Shown here: piece after piece, positions 7,074 through 14,266 of the stretch
Numbering within the stretch: position 1 is the first letter of the stretch
Layout of the letters: the number at the start of each line of letters is the position of its first letter
Origin: an uncultured Lachnospiraceae bacterium
GTDB taxonomy: Bacteria; Bacillota; Clostridia; Lachnospirales; Lachnospiraceae
DNA length: 17,257 bases
Direction of reading: 5' to 3'
NCBI GenBank assembly: GCA_948441955.1
Contig: CAOJQZ010000052.1
Coordinates: forward strand, 1-17,257
Translations under genes and position numbers: made by a program
The notes under the pieces: generated by a model
The model's input: the letters and a program-made list of their open reading frames with translations, nothing else
Told to the model about the DNA's origin: nothing
The model's database searches: none

Positions 7074-8225
7074 ATGGAAATAATCAAAGATTTGCCCGAA
7101 GTATTCGAAGAATTTGCCGAACAGCGGAAGAATTCCTTTCTCGGCGTAAAGAAATTAAAAGACGCAGGCGTGCCGGTCATAGGATCATACTGCACCTATT
7201 TCCCCCAGGAAATTGCAACGGCTATGGGAGCCGCGTCTGTAAGCCTCTGCTCCACATCTGACGAAACCATTCCGGAAGCGGAAAAGGATCTTCCTAAAAA
7301 CCTGTGTCCGCTTATAAAATCCAGTTATGGATTTGCTATTACGGACAAATGCCCTTTTTTCTATTTTTCTGATGTGGTTGTGGGAGAAACGACCTGCGAT
7401 GGAAAGAAGAAAATGTACGAGTATATGTCTGAATTTAAAGATGTATATATCATGGAGCTTCCCAATACTCAGCGCGAGGACGCTTTGGCATTATGGAAAA
7501 ATGAAATAATCCGTTTTAAAGAATATCTGGAGAAAAAATTTGATATTACAATCACAGAGGACGCTATCCGTGAGGCAATTAAAATTAATAACAATGTAAG
7601 ACGATCTCTGAAAAACCTTTACGAGCTCATGCAGAATGACCCTGCCCCCATCAAGGGCCAGGATCTTTTCAAGGTTCTCTATGGCAGTACTTTTAAATTT
7701 GACAAAAAGGCAATTCCTGCCGAGGTGGACAGGCTGGTGGAAAATATTAAGAAAGAATATGCAGAGGGTAAGATGGAAAAAAAGAAGCCTCGTATTCTTA
7801 TTACCGGATGCCCCATCGGCGGCGCTACGGAAAAAGTTATCCGGGCAGTTGAAGATAACGGCGGCATTGTTGTTACATACGAAAGCTGCTCTGGTGCAAA
7901 ATCCATTGATAAGCTTGTTGACGAAGAGAATCCGGATGTGTATGACGCCCTTGCAAGACGCTACCTGAATATCGGATGCTCTGTTATGACGCCTAACCCG
8001 AACCGCCTTGAGCTTCTGGGAAGACTGATTGATGAGTATAAGGCAGACGGCGTTGTAGAGATGACGCTCCAGGCCTGCCATACATACAATGTTGAGACCC
8101 GGGCAATCCGTAGGTTTGTAAATGAGGAAAAGAAGCTTCCGTATATTAATGTGGAAACCGATTATTCACAGGCAGATGTGGGACAGCTCAATACACGTAT
8201 CGCAGCGTTTATTGAAATGCTCTAG
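7074..8225 (+). CDS. 2-hydroxyacyl-CoA dehydratase family / double-cubane-cluster anaerobic reductase (YjiM-like)
   Basis: Iron-sulfur protein of the HgdB/FldC/BadD superfamily, closest by eye to the standalone YjiM-type double-cubane-cluster proteins. Those form homodimers with an [8Fe-9S] cluster and carry out ATP-driven low-potential reductions with a partner ATPase; the true substrate is unknown. I choose the ATG at 7074 (383 residues) because AAGGAGG lies nine bases upstream. Nine cysteines sit in conserved contexts: C40 (GSYCTYFPQE), C59, C78 (NLCPLIKSSYGFA), C93 (DKCPFF), C108 (GETTCDGKKKMYE), C246 (ITGCPIGG), C272, C302 and C335 (LQACHTYNVE). The internal order matches one full dehydratase subunit. 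Neither an activator ATPase (HgdC/YjiL type) nor a second subunit lies next to it, so its electron donor must be encoded elsewhere. It is the only plus-strand protein gene in the window. Confidence 0.88.
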   Translation: MEIIKDLPEVFEEFAEQRKNSFLGVKKLKDAGVPVIGSYCTYFPQEIATAMGAASVSLCSTSDETIPEAEKDLPKNLCPLIKSSYGFAITDKCPFFYFSDVVVGETTCDGKKKMYEYMSEFKDVYIMELPNTQREDALALWKNEIIRFKEYLEKKFDITITEDAIREAIKINNNVRRSLKNLYELMQNDPAPIKGQDLFKVLYGSTFKFDKKAIPAEVDRLVENIKKEYAEGKMEKKKPRILITGCPIGGATEKVIRAVEDNGGIVVTYESCSGAKSIDKLVDEENPDVYDALARRYLNIGCSVMTPNPNRLELLGRLIDEYKADGVVEMTLQACHTYNVETRAIRRFVNEEKKLPYINVETDYSQADVGQLNTRIAAFIEML

Positions 8226-8236
8226 GGACGGAGGCT

Positions 8237-8271
8237 TTCCGGGGGCGTCTGCTTATGCAGTGTCCCCGGAA
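8237..8271. other. GC-rich hairpin between convergent genes (possible 3'-end structure)
   Basis: TTCCGGGG (8237-8244) and CCCCGGAA (8264-8271) form a perfect 8-bp stem, with an inner CTGC-TTAT-GCAG stem. It starts 11 bases after the reductase stop codon and lies 26 bases beyond the stop of the convergent gene at 8298. Neither strand shows a run of T after the stem, so it is not a standard intrinsic terminator. It may protect mRNA ends or stop polymerase in another way. Confidence 0.45.
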
Positions 8272-8297
8272 TAAAAGGCTCTTCCCCAGCCGCCCCA

Positions 8298-9869
8298 TCA
8301 TCCGAAAAACAAACGATAAATGACATATACTGCCCCCACTGCTGCAAGTGCAATAATCTGCAGCATCATTACACGATCTCTTTTGGCCTCCTGGGATTTC
8401 TCTTTCACCTTCTGTTTCTGTCTTTCCGGAGTTAAAAGCTGGCCCCATATACTATATTTCTGCAGGCTTACGAGGATATCCTTACGTTCTTCCTCACCAA
8501 TGGATCTTAGGAAACTCTTCCAGTTTTTTTCCAGGAGCAAAAGCCCCCGTCTCAGATCCTCCTCCATAGTCATATCCTTTCTTAATGCTTGAAAAAAACC
8601 TGACTGTTCGGAATATGCCGCCTGCCTGCGGTATGCTTCATCATTCTTTTTTTCCAAAAACTGCTTATATGCATACGCAGCTCCTTCTTCCACAGCCTTC
8701 TGGGCATCCTTTGTCCTCTCATACGCACTGATTGTATGATAGTATGTTTTATAAACGCCTTTCTGGGTCAGATAATAGTCGATAAACTGGTTCAATGCAT
8801 TCTTTACCGGCACCTTCACTGTGCTGTCTCTTCCGGCTGCCTCCGCATATATCTGCCCTTTTATAGAGGTAACCCCGGCGAGAAGCCCTGTCACTTCTTC
8901 GTTTTTTGCAGTGATTTCCATACTTTTAAACAGGTTTCCGCTGCCGTTTATATGTCCGGCAAAGCTGTTTGCTTTTGTGAGTTCCCGTCCTGTGAATACT
9001 CCGTTTTTTTCATACACGCTGCTGCCGCTGTCACTTCCGCTTTTCCCGCTGTTCAGCACGCTGTTCCTCTGGTTTAACTGCATTTCCCCAGAATTTTTAT
9101 AGGTACGGAATGCCTGATCTACCTGGACGCTTCTGCCTCCCGCCCTGCTGTAAAGTACGCCGGTCTCTCTTTGCTTTGCGCCGGCTGTCTCCGGTATGGA
9201 AAACCTGCCGCCGCCTGATGCGCCTGTAGCTGCCCGATTTAAAAACTCACCCGCCGCTTTTCCTGAAACTTTTTCACCGGTAGCCTGCTTATACACATCC
9301 GCCTTTATATTATTTACTGTATCATTTTCTCCGTTTTCTTCAAGCAGCTTCAGCAGATCTTTCAGCTCTGCATCCAAAAGAAGATTCAGCTTCTGGGCAA
9401 GCACGGCGTCCAGCATGTCCTTTTGCGCTGTCTGCTCTTCTCCTGCCGTATGCATCAGAATTGCTTCCAGAAGCTCCATATAAAGCCTGGACAGCTCTTC
9501 AAGCTGCCCGGACAGGAGCTTATCCTTCAAGGGTAACCAGTTTAAAAAGGCTTCCCATGCCTCCTGCTCCATCTCAAGGGTCCACTTTATATTCTCCTGT
9601 TCCAAAAGTTTACCCTCTGTACCAAACCATTTGCTCTCTCTGGAAAGCTCGGGAGTATCCCTGGACTCTCTGCCCTCTTCCTCCTTACTTTCCTTTTCTC
9701 TGGCTTCCTGCTCCTTTTTAATTGTCTCCCGCTCCCTGGCTGCCTGCTTGACGCTCTCGGCAAGCATCATACTTCCTGCGGCCATGCGGGCAGTCTTCTG
9801 AAGCGCTCTCGCCTCCTCGGCCGTATAAACCGCCTGAGACTGTTTTCCTGTCTCTTTTACCTGAGCCAT
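8298..9869 (-). CDS. Unrecognised tail-anchored membrane protein, 523 residues
   Basis: I do not recognise this protein. There is no signal peptide. The first ~120 residues are strongly charged (Glu, Lys, Arg) and likely helical. Residues about 115-200 contain Leu-rich amphipathic helices such as AQKLNLLLDAELKDLLKLL. The middle (about 215-320) is low in complexity and rich in Gly, Ser and Asn, so probably disordered. Residues 360-480 are again helical and charged. The last ~23 residues are one hydrophobic helix (MMLQIIALAAVGAVYVIYRL) with a short tail, so the body should face the cytoplasm from a C-terminal anchor. The ATG at 9869 is six bases after the aminotransferase stop, and that stop codon lies within the AGGTAGGAG ribosome binding region. 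It is the last gene of the seven-gene unit. No catalytic motif was found. Confidence 0.75.
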   Translation of the reverse strand: MAQVKETGKQSQAVYTAEEARALQKTARMAAGSMMLAESVKQAARERETIKKEQEAREKESKEEEGRESRDTPELSRESKWFGTEGKLLEQENIKWTLEMEQEAWEAFLNWLPLKDKLLSGQLEELSRLYMELLEAILMHTAGEEQTAQKDMLDAVLAQKLNLLLDAELKDLLKLLEENGENDTVNNIKADVYKQATGEKVSGKAAGEFLNRAATGASGGGRFSIPETAGAKQRETGVLYSRAGGRSVQVDQAFRTYKNSGEMQLNQRNSVLNSGKSGSDSGSSVYEKNGVFTGRELTKANSFAGHINGSGNLFKSMEITAKNEEVTGLLAGVTSIKGQIYAEAAGRDSTVKVPVKNALNQFIDYYLTQKGVYKTYYHTISAYERTKDAQKAVEEGAAYAYKQFLEKKNDEAYRRQAAYSEQSGFFQALRKDMTMEEDLRRGLLLLEKNWKSFLRSIGEEERKDILVSLQKYSIWGQLLTPERQKQKVKEKSQEAKRDRVMMLQIIALAAVGAVYVIYRLFFG

Positions 9870-9875
9870 ATTCTC

Positions 9876-11042
9876 CTACCTGTTCCGCATTCTGTCTATA
9901 AATCTTCCAAGCCTTCCAATGGCTTCCTTCAGATCCTCCAATGAATACGCGTAGGATACCCTTATGAAACCCTCTCCGCTTTCACCAAAGGCGCTTCCCG
10001 GCACAACAGCCACCTTCTCCTCTTCAAGAAGCTTTGTAGCAAATTCCTCAGAACTCATACCAAATTCCTGTATATTCGGAAATACATAGAACGCCCCAAA
10101 CGGCTCAAAGCAGTCAAGCTGCATCCGCTTAAACTCGTGCAGCAGATATCTTCTCCTCTGATTATAGGCCGTGCGCATCTCCTGCACCTCATCCTCACAG
10201 TGTCGCAGTCCTTCGATAGCCGCATACTGACTGTTAGTCGGCGCACACATAATCGCATACTGATGAATCTTCAGCATCTGCTCTGTAATAGGCTTTGGCC
10301 CGCAAATGTATCCAAGCCTCCATCCCGTCATAGCAAATCCCTTTGAAAAACCATTGATAACCAGCGTTCTTTCCTTCATTCCCGGAAGAGATGCAATCGA
10401 AACATGGCTGTCCTTATATGTAAGTTCGGAATATATTTCATCCGAAAGTACAAATAAATCATACTTCTTCACAACCTCTGCTATTGGTTCCAAATCCTCC
10501 CTTGTCATAATTGACCCGGTCGGATTGTTGGGAAATGGCAGCACAAGAATTTTTGTCTTCGGTGTAACGGCAGCCTCGAGATCTTCTCTTGTAAGCTTAA
10601 ATTCATTTTTCTCCCGAAGCGGGATGACCACCGGAACACCATCGGCCAGCACAGCGCACGGAAGATATGACACATAGCTTGGCTGAGGAATCAGCACTTC
10701 GTCTTCGGGATCCAGCATTGCGCGGAAAGCTACGTCAATTCCTTCGCTTCCTCCCACTGTAACAATGATTTCTTTTCCCGGATCATAGGACACCCCAATC
10801 TTTCTTTCAAGATATTTACTGATTTCCACTTTCAACTCCTTTAGCCCTGCATTAGAAGTATAAAAGGTACGTCCTCTTTCCAGTGAATAGATTCCCTCCT
10901 CCCGAATTCTCCAGGGCGTATCAAAATCAGGTTCTCCGACACCAAGGGAAATAGCATCCGGCATTTCACTGACTACATCAAAAAACTTTCGGATACCTGA
11001 CGGTTCAATTTCAACTATTTTTTTTGACAAAGGATTTCTCAT
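9876..11042 (-). CDS. PLP-dependent aminotransferase, class I/II
   Basis: Fold-type I aminotransferase (388 residues, normal length) that moves amino groups between an amino acid and a 2-oxo acid. The PLP-binding lysine is Lys234 in NGFSKGFAMTGWRLGY. Other cofactor contacts are visible: Asn173 in FPNNPTG, Asp201 and Tyr204 in VLSDEIYSELTY, and the substrate-carboxylate arginine Arg361 in GFIRVSYAYS. The N-terminal GVGEPDFDTP motif is typical of the aspartate/aromatic/alanine aminotransferase branch (PatA-like). The substrate cannot be read from sequence. Its ATG shares one base with the TAA of the Lrp-type regulator gene (TAATG), so the two are translationally coupled and probably form a regulator-enzyme pair that senses an amino acid. 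Confidence 0.93.
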   Translation of the reverse strand: MRNPLSKKIVEIEPSGIRKFFDVVSEMPDAISLGVGEPDFDTPWRIREEGIYSLERGRTFYTSNAGLKELKVEISKYLERKIGVSYDPGKEIIVTVGGSEGIDVAFRAMLDPEDEVLIPQPSYVSYLPCAVLADGVPVVIPLREKNEFKLTREDLEAAVTPKTKILVLPFPNNPTGSIMTREDLEPIAEVVKKYDLFVLSDEIYSELTYKDSHVSIASLPGMKERTLVINGFSKGFAMTGWRLGYICGPKPITEQMLKIHQYAIMCAPTNSQYAAIEGLRHCEDEVQEMRTAYNQRRRYLLHEFKRMQLDCFEPFGAFYVFPNIQEFGMSSEEFATKLLEEEKVAVVPGSAFGESGEGFIRVSYAYSLEDLKEAIGRLGRFIDRMRNR

Positions 11043-11533
11043 TATGGTGTCACCGCCATTCTCTCAGGCTTGCTCTTCTTTGCAAGCGTTGTACCGTGGT
11101 CTTTGTATTTCTTTAATATAAAGTGTGTTGTCGTACTGATAACCTCGTCAATTGAGGACAGTTTCGCAGAGACAAACCTTGACACCTCAAGAAGCGTTTT
11201 TCCCTCTAATGTTACAAGAAGGTCGTATCCACCTGAGATCAGGTATACCGCATTCACTTCCGGATAATTACAGATTCTCTCTGCCGTCTTATCAAAGCCT
11301 TTTTCCCGCTGGGGAGTAACTCTTACCTCTATTAATGCATTTACGTGATCATCTCCTGCTTTTTCCCAATTGATCAGCGTATGGTATCCACAGATAATCC
11401 CATCCTTCTCCATATCGGCAATCTCATTGGCGATCTCCGCCTCTTCGCATCCCAGAAGTATGGACAGCTCTTTTAAGTCGGCCCTGCTATTGGTTTCCAG
11501 ATACTTCAGTATTTGTTTTCTAATGTCTTTCAT
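11042..11533 (-). CDS. Lrp/AsnC family transcriptional regulator
   Basis: DNA-binding regulator (163 residues, typical size). Residues 1-60 form the winged helix-turn-helix, beginning MKDIRKQILKYLETNSRADL, with the recognition region around LLGCEEAEIANEIADMEKDG. Residues about 64-142 form the RAM ligand-binding domain that usually binds an amino acid and assembles octamers: ALIEVRVTP, then NAVYLISGGYDLLVTLEGK, then the C-terminal STTTHFILKKYK. The ATG at 11533 lies within the last codons of the PurM-like gene (14-base overlap) and uses a GGAGG site nine bases upstream. One-base overlap with the aminotransferase suggests that the enzyme's amino acid is also its effector. That link is inference. 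Confidence 0.92.
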   Translation of the reverse strand: MKDIRKQILKYLETNSRADLKELSILLGCEEAEIANEIADMEKDGIICGYHTLINWEKAGDDHVNALIEVRVTPQREKGFDKTAERICNYPEVNAVYLISGGYDLLVTLEGKTLLEVSRFVSAKLSSIDEVISTTTHFILKKYKDHGTTLAKKSKPERMAVTP

Positions 11534-12407
11534 TCATTTTATCCTCCATAAATATATAATTTAGCTCATCCGGGGCCGGTCGGGCAATATAGCGTATGTC
11601 TTCCCCGTTTTTCATAATCTTATCATTATTATTTTTCAGACTTCCGATTACGGACGCCGCCGTTCCCTCTCTTAAAAGCGCGTCTGACACAGCCTCCCCC
11701 TGCTCCGAAACAGCCAGAAGACTTCCGGCGGAAGCAAGCTGATAAGGATTCAAATGTAAATATTCGCACACTTCTATTGTTTCCTGAAGTACAGGTATTT
11801 TCTTCAAATCTATGTCAATTCCCGCGCCCGCTTCCTTCGAGAGGCGCCACAGCGCAGCAAATATTCCTCCCTCTCCTATCTCGTATATGGCAGACGCACC
11901 CCCGGCCTTTGCAGTACGAATTTCCTTTAATGAAAATACTTCTTCCCGGAAGGCCTCCATCTGTCTTAAAAATACCGGTGCAAAACGCTTAGCAACCTCT
12001 TCTCTCTTTTCCTCCGCAAGACGCAGCATACCTTCCATACCGGCCCATTTTATCATGACTATGTCCTGTCCTGTCTGCATTGTGCCCTGATGTTCCTTCT
12101 GCACTTCAGGCAGAAGGCCGGCGCCGGTTACAATTGCCATATTCTGCGCAACACCCGCCTGTAACTCTGTCTTAATCTCTTTTAAGTGAATCCCTCTTTC
12201 CCGGCATGCCTTTTTTACCTTCTTTGCCGCGGCAAACATATGCTCCTTCGTTCCTTCCGGCGGCCGAAATATTCTGACGCTGACACCGTATTCCTCCGCT
12301 CCCTCTGCTGCCAGTTCATTGACGACGGATGCCAGCGCATAGACTCCTATATTTTCGGACTGCCCGAAAGCAGTCCGCGTCTTATATACTATCTGTTCCT
12401 TCTTCAT
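11520..12407 (-). CDS. AIR synthase-related (PurM/HypE fold) protein with atypical N-terminal half
   Basis: The C-terminal half (residues about 165-255) reads like the second domain of HypE/PurM/ThiL proteins: YEIGEGGIFAALWRLSKEAG, then GIDIDLKKIPV, then CEYLHLNPYQLASAGSLLAVS. The middle GQDIVMIKWAGMEGM (113-127) resembles the corresponding linker in clostridial AIR synthase-related proteins. The N-terminal half keeps a helix like that of HypE (NELAAEGAEEYGV). However, I do not see the usual Asp-rich Mg-ATP residues or a clean GGDT motif; the matching place reads EIKTELQ. It is 295 residues, somewhat short for HypE, and lacks the C-terminal cysteine used in cyanide synthesis. No hypABCDF genes are nearby, so hydrogenase maturation is unlikely. 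Its role with the downstream regulator and aminotransferase is unknown. Confidence 0.75.
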   Translation of the reverse strand: MKKEQIVYKTRTAFGQSENIGVYALASVVNELAAEGAEEYGVSVRIFRPPEGTKEHMFAAAKKVKKACRERGIHLKEIKTELQAGVAQNMAIVTGAGLLPEVQKEHQGTMQTGQDIVMIKWAGMEGMLRLAEEKREEVAKRFAPVFLRQMEAFREEVFSLKEIRTAKAGGASAIYEIGEGGIFAALWRLSKEAGAGIDIDLKKIPVLQETIEVCEYLHLNPYQLASAGSLLAVSEQGEAVSDALLREGTAASVIGSLKNNNDKIMKNGEDIRYIARPAPDELNYIFMEDKMNERH

Positions 12408-12445
12408 ATCATATTCCCCTAATACAGCCGTCTTTTCTGATCCGT

Positions 12446-14119
12446 CTACTGTACCGCTCCGACAGCCGCATAAATCTGTCCTTCATCCTGTGTAGCAATT
12501 GCATTCTGCACAAGTGCCGTAGAATCCGGATTATCGGACATGGTTCCCACCTCGTATATGGTATCTGTCTTTTGGTAAGAACTGCTGTTAAACATTTCCC
12601 GGCTCACCTCTTCGCCGTTCTGGTACACAATCTTCCAGAGTATTGCGTCCGTTCCTACATGGGGACTGGACACCACCTGAATGGAGCCGATGGGCGCCTC
12701 GCTGTTTTCCTCATAGGTTACTCCCGGCTCTTCAGTGGAAATAACCTCGGACTCAAACTCCACAGTCCGGCCCGCCTCTCTGGTATCCTTCCCGTATATC
12801 TTAAAATACAGCTCGTTAGATTCATCAATCCCGCCGGTTATATAAATCGGCGTATCATAGTTATTCTTAAATTTGAAGTCAATATACCCTTCGGCAACCG
12901 CTGCATCCCTGGAAGGGGTTACATAATCTACCAACATGGAATGCGGATAACGCTCTACTATCTCAAGTTCGGAATAAATCACGGCATTGTACAGGGTGGT
13001 GGACACCTGGCACAGCCCCCCTCCATAAGTCTCTACCACTCTTCCTCCTTCATAGGAGCCTCCAAGAACATAGCCGTTTTCCTCTGTATAGGGCTTTGTC
13101 CGCTCTTCCACTGAGAGAACCTCTCCCGGCATGAGCACTACGTCACTTAGCTTTGCCACACCTGTTTTCAGATTCTGAATCCTCTCCCCGCTTCCTGCAT
13201 CAGTGGAAAACGCTCCCAGTTCGTCACTGATACTTTCTAAATCCCCAGCCGTAACGGAAGGCTTCTCCTTCACCACATCGGCAGTAACCGAAAATTCCTT
13301 ATGATCCCAATTATCATTCAGATATTTCTCTATTCGTATGAGGGCATCCGAAACATCAATTGCTTCACCATCCTGCTCCTTCTCTATCCTGAAGCCCTCG
13401 CCTTCTCTTGTTATCGTCGCATTTTGGGCACGGTTTGTAAGAGAATCTGCACGCATCGTAAGAATGCTTTCCCCGGCTTCCCGGTCAAGGACAAGCTCCT
13501 CCTCAATCACTACCTTTCTCGAGGTTCTGCGAAGCTTCCAATAGCGGCTCCAGAGACTTCCCTTTTTTCCATAATTTATAGCCTTGTCTACCGCCTTACC
13601 TACTCCTTTATATTTTAATCCAAGCTCTTCCAGTGTCCCTTCTGCCTGACCGCCTGCTGCCTGCACAGATACAGTCAGCTGCTTATCTGCTTCAAGCTGC
13701 TCCTTAACCGCAGCCTCAGCCTCTTTTTTGCTCATACCGGACACGTCTACATTTCCAATATATATGTTATCACATATAACATCCTTCGGGTATTTAGACA
13801 CAGATTTATACATAATAAAATTACAGCCGCCCAGTACCAGAACAATTCCTGCCAATATAATACCTGCCAGAAGCTGCTGCTTTCTGCGTCTTATCTTTGC
13901 TCTCTGGCGGATATTTGTCTCCCGTCTGTTCTGCAGTCTTGCAGGCCTTTTTTTCTGCCTGCTCTCCTGGGTTCTGCTCTTTGTTCTTTCCGGCGCCTCA
14001 TGCTGCGCCCTGCCCTGAGGGCTGCGCCTTGTCCTGCTCTGCTGGCTGTGCTGTGCCTTGTTCTGCGATGGACTCTGTCTTCTTCCCTGTTGTCTGTTCT
14101 GTGATCTTTCCTGTGTCAT
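12446..14119 (-). CDS. VanW family envelope protein with single membrane anchor and long basic N-terminal tail
   Basis: Membrane-anchored extracytoplasmic protein. The first ~80 residues are a low-complexity tail of Arg, Gln, Ser and Lys with no acidic patches, likely cytoplasmic. One hydrophobic helix follows (LLAGIILAGIVLVLGG, about 83-98). Next comes a region like the YoaR/PG_binding_4 domain (about 115-285), then the VanW domain (about 315-430) with YVLGGSYEGGRVVETYGGGL, CQVSTTLYNA and VERYPHSM, and last a G5-like beta segment (about 445-520). VanW occurs in some vancomycin-resistance clusters, but its biochemical role is unknown and no van genes are here. I start at the ATG at 14119 (557 residues). 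An in-frame GTG at 14134 touches the GGGA site and seems too close to it. Even so, the spacing from GGGAG to 14119 is long (14 bases). Confidence 0.88.
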   Translation of the reverse strand: MTQERSQNRQQGRRQSPSQNKAQHSQQSRTRRSPQGRAQHEAPERTKSRTQESRQKKRPARLQNRRETNIRQRAKIRRRKQQLLAGIILAGIVLVLGGCNFIMYKSVSKYPKDVICDNIYIGNVDVSGMSKKEAEAAVKEQLEADKQLTVSVQAAGGQAEGTLEELGLKYKGVGKAVDKAINYGKKGSLWSRYWKLRRTSRKVVIEEELVLDREAGESILTMRADSLTNRAQNATITREGEGFRIEKEQDGEAIDVSDALIRIEKYLNDNWDHKEFSVTADVVKEKPSVTAGDLESISDELGAFSTDAGSGERIQNLKTGVAKLSDVVLMPGEVLSVEERTKPYTEENGYVLGGSYEGGRVVETYGGGLCQVSTTLYNAVIYSELEIVERYPHSMLVDYVTPSRDAAVAEGYIDFKFKNNYDTPIYITGGIDESNELYFKIYGKDTREAGRTVEFESEVISTEEPGVTYEENSEAPIGSIQVVSSPHVGTDAILWKIVYQNGEEVSREMFNSSSYQKTDTIYEVGTMSDNPDSTALVQNAIATQDEGQIYAAVGAVQ

Positions 14120-14154
14120 ATTTACAACACTCACTCCCTATTCAAAATCTGTCT

Positions 14155-14259
14155 TTATCCCATCAAATAAGGTATTACTGTCGTTACTACCATCGCTGCG
14201 ATTATCAGCAGTATAATGACCGCCATAATCCTTCGGGTTCTCTTGTCGTTAAAATTCAT
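14155..14259 (-). CDS. 34-residue single-pass membrane miniprotein
   Basis: Short gene between the radical SAM and VanW genes, translated by hand: ATG at 14259, TAA at 14157-14155. The peptide starts MNFNDKRTRRIMAVIILL and ends VVTTVIPYLMG. Residues 6-10 (KRTRR) are basic and residues about 11-32 are one hydrophobic helix, so an N-in, C-out orientation is expected. A GGAGG site lies 12 bases before the ATG, inside the end of the radical SAM gene. The gap to that gene is 7 bases, and 35 bases separate it from the VanW start. Its form (short basic head, one helix, almost no tail) recalls Firmicute miniproteins such as Prli42, but I cannot show homology. It is either a real operon member or a chance open frame; the site, spacing and clean topology favour a real gene. 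Confidence 0.65.
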   Translation of the reverse strand: MNFNDKRTRRIMAVIILLIIAAMVVTTVIPYLMG

Positions 14260-14266
14260 TCTAAGC

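Noticed and set aside
11520..12407. Hydrogenase maturation factor HypE.
   Set aside because: The C-terminal catalytic cysteine and ATP motifs are not visible and no hyp or hydrogenase genes are in the window; only the fold relationship is supported.
12446..14119. LGGC at the end of the VanW membrane helix, considered as a lipobox making the protein a lipoprotein.
   Set aside because: The helix follows a tail of about 80 basic residues, far longer than a lipoprotein signal's n-region, so a plain signal anchor is more likely.
12446..14119. VanW as evidence of a vancomycin-resistance cluster.
   Set aside because: No vanH, ligase, vanX, vanY or VanRS-type genes are present, and VanW-domain proteins are common in Clostridia without resistance.
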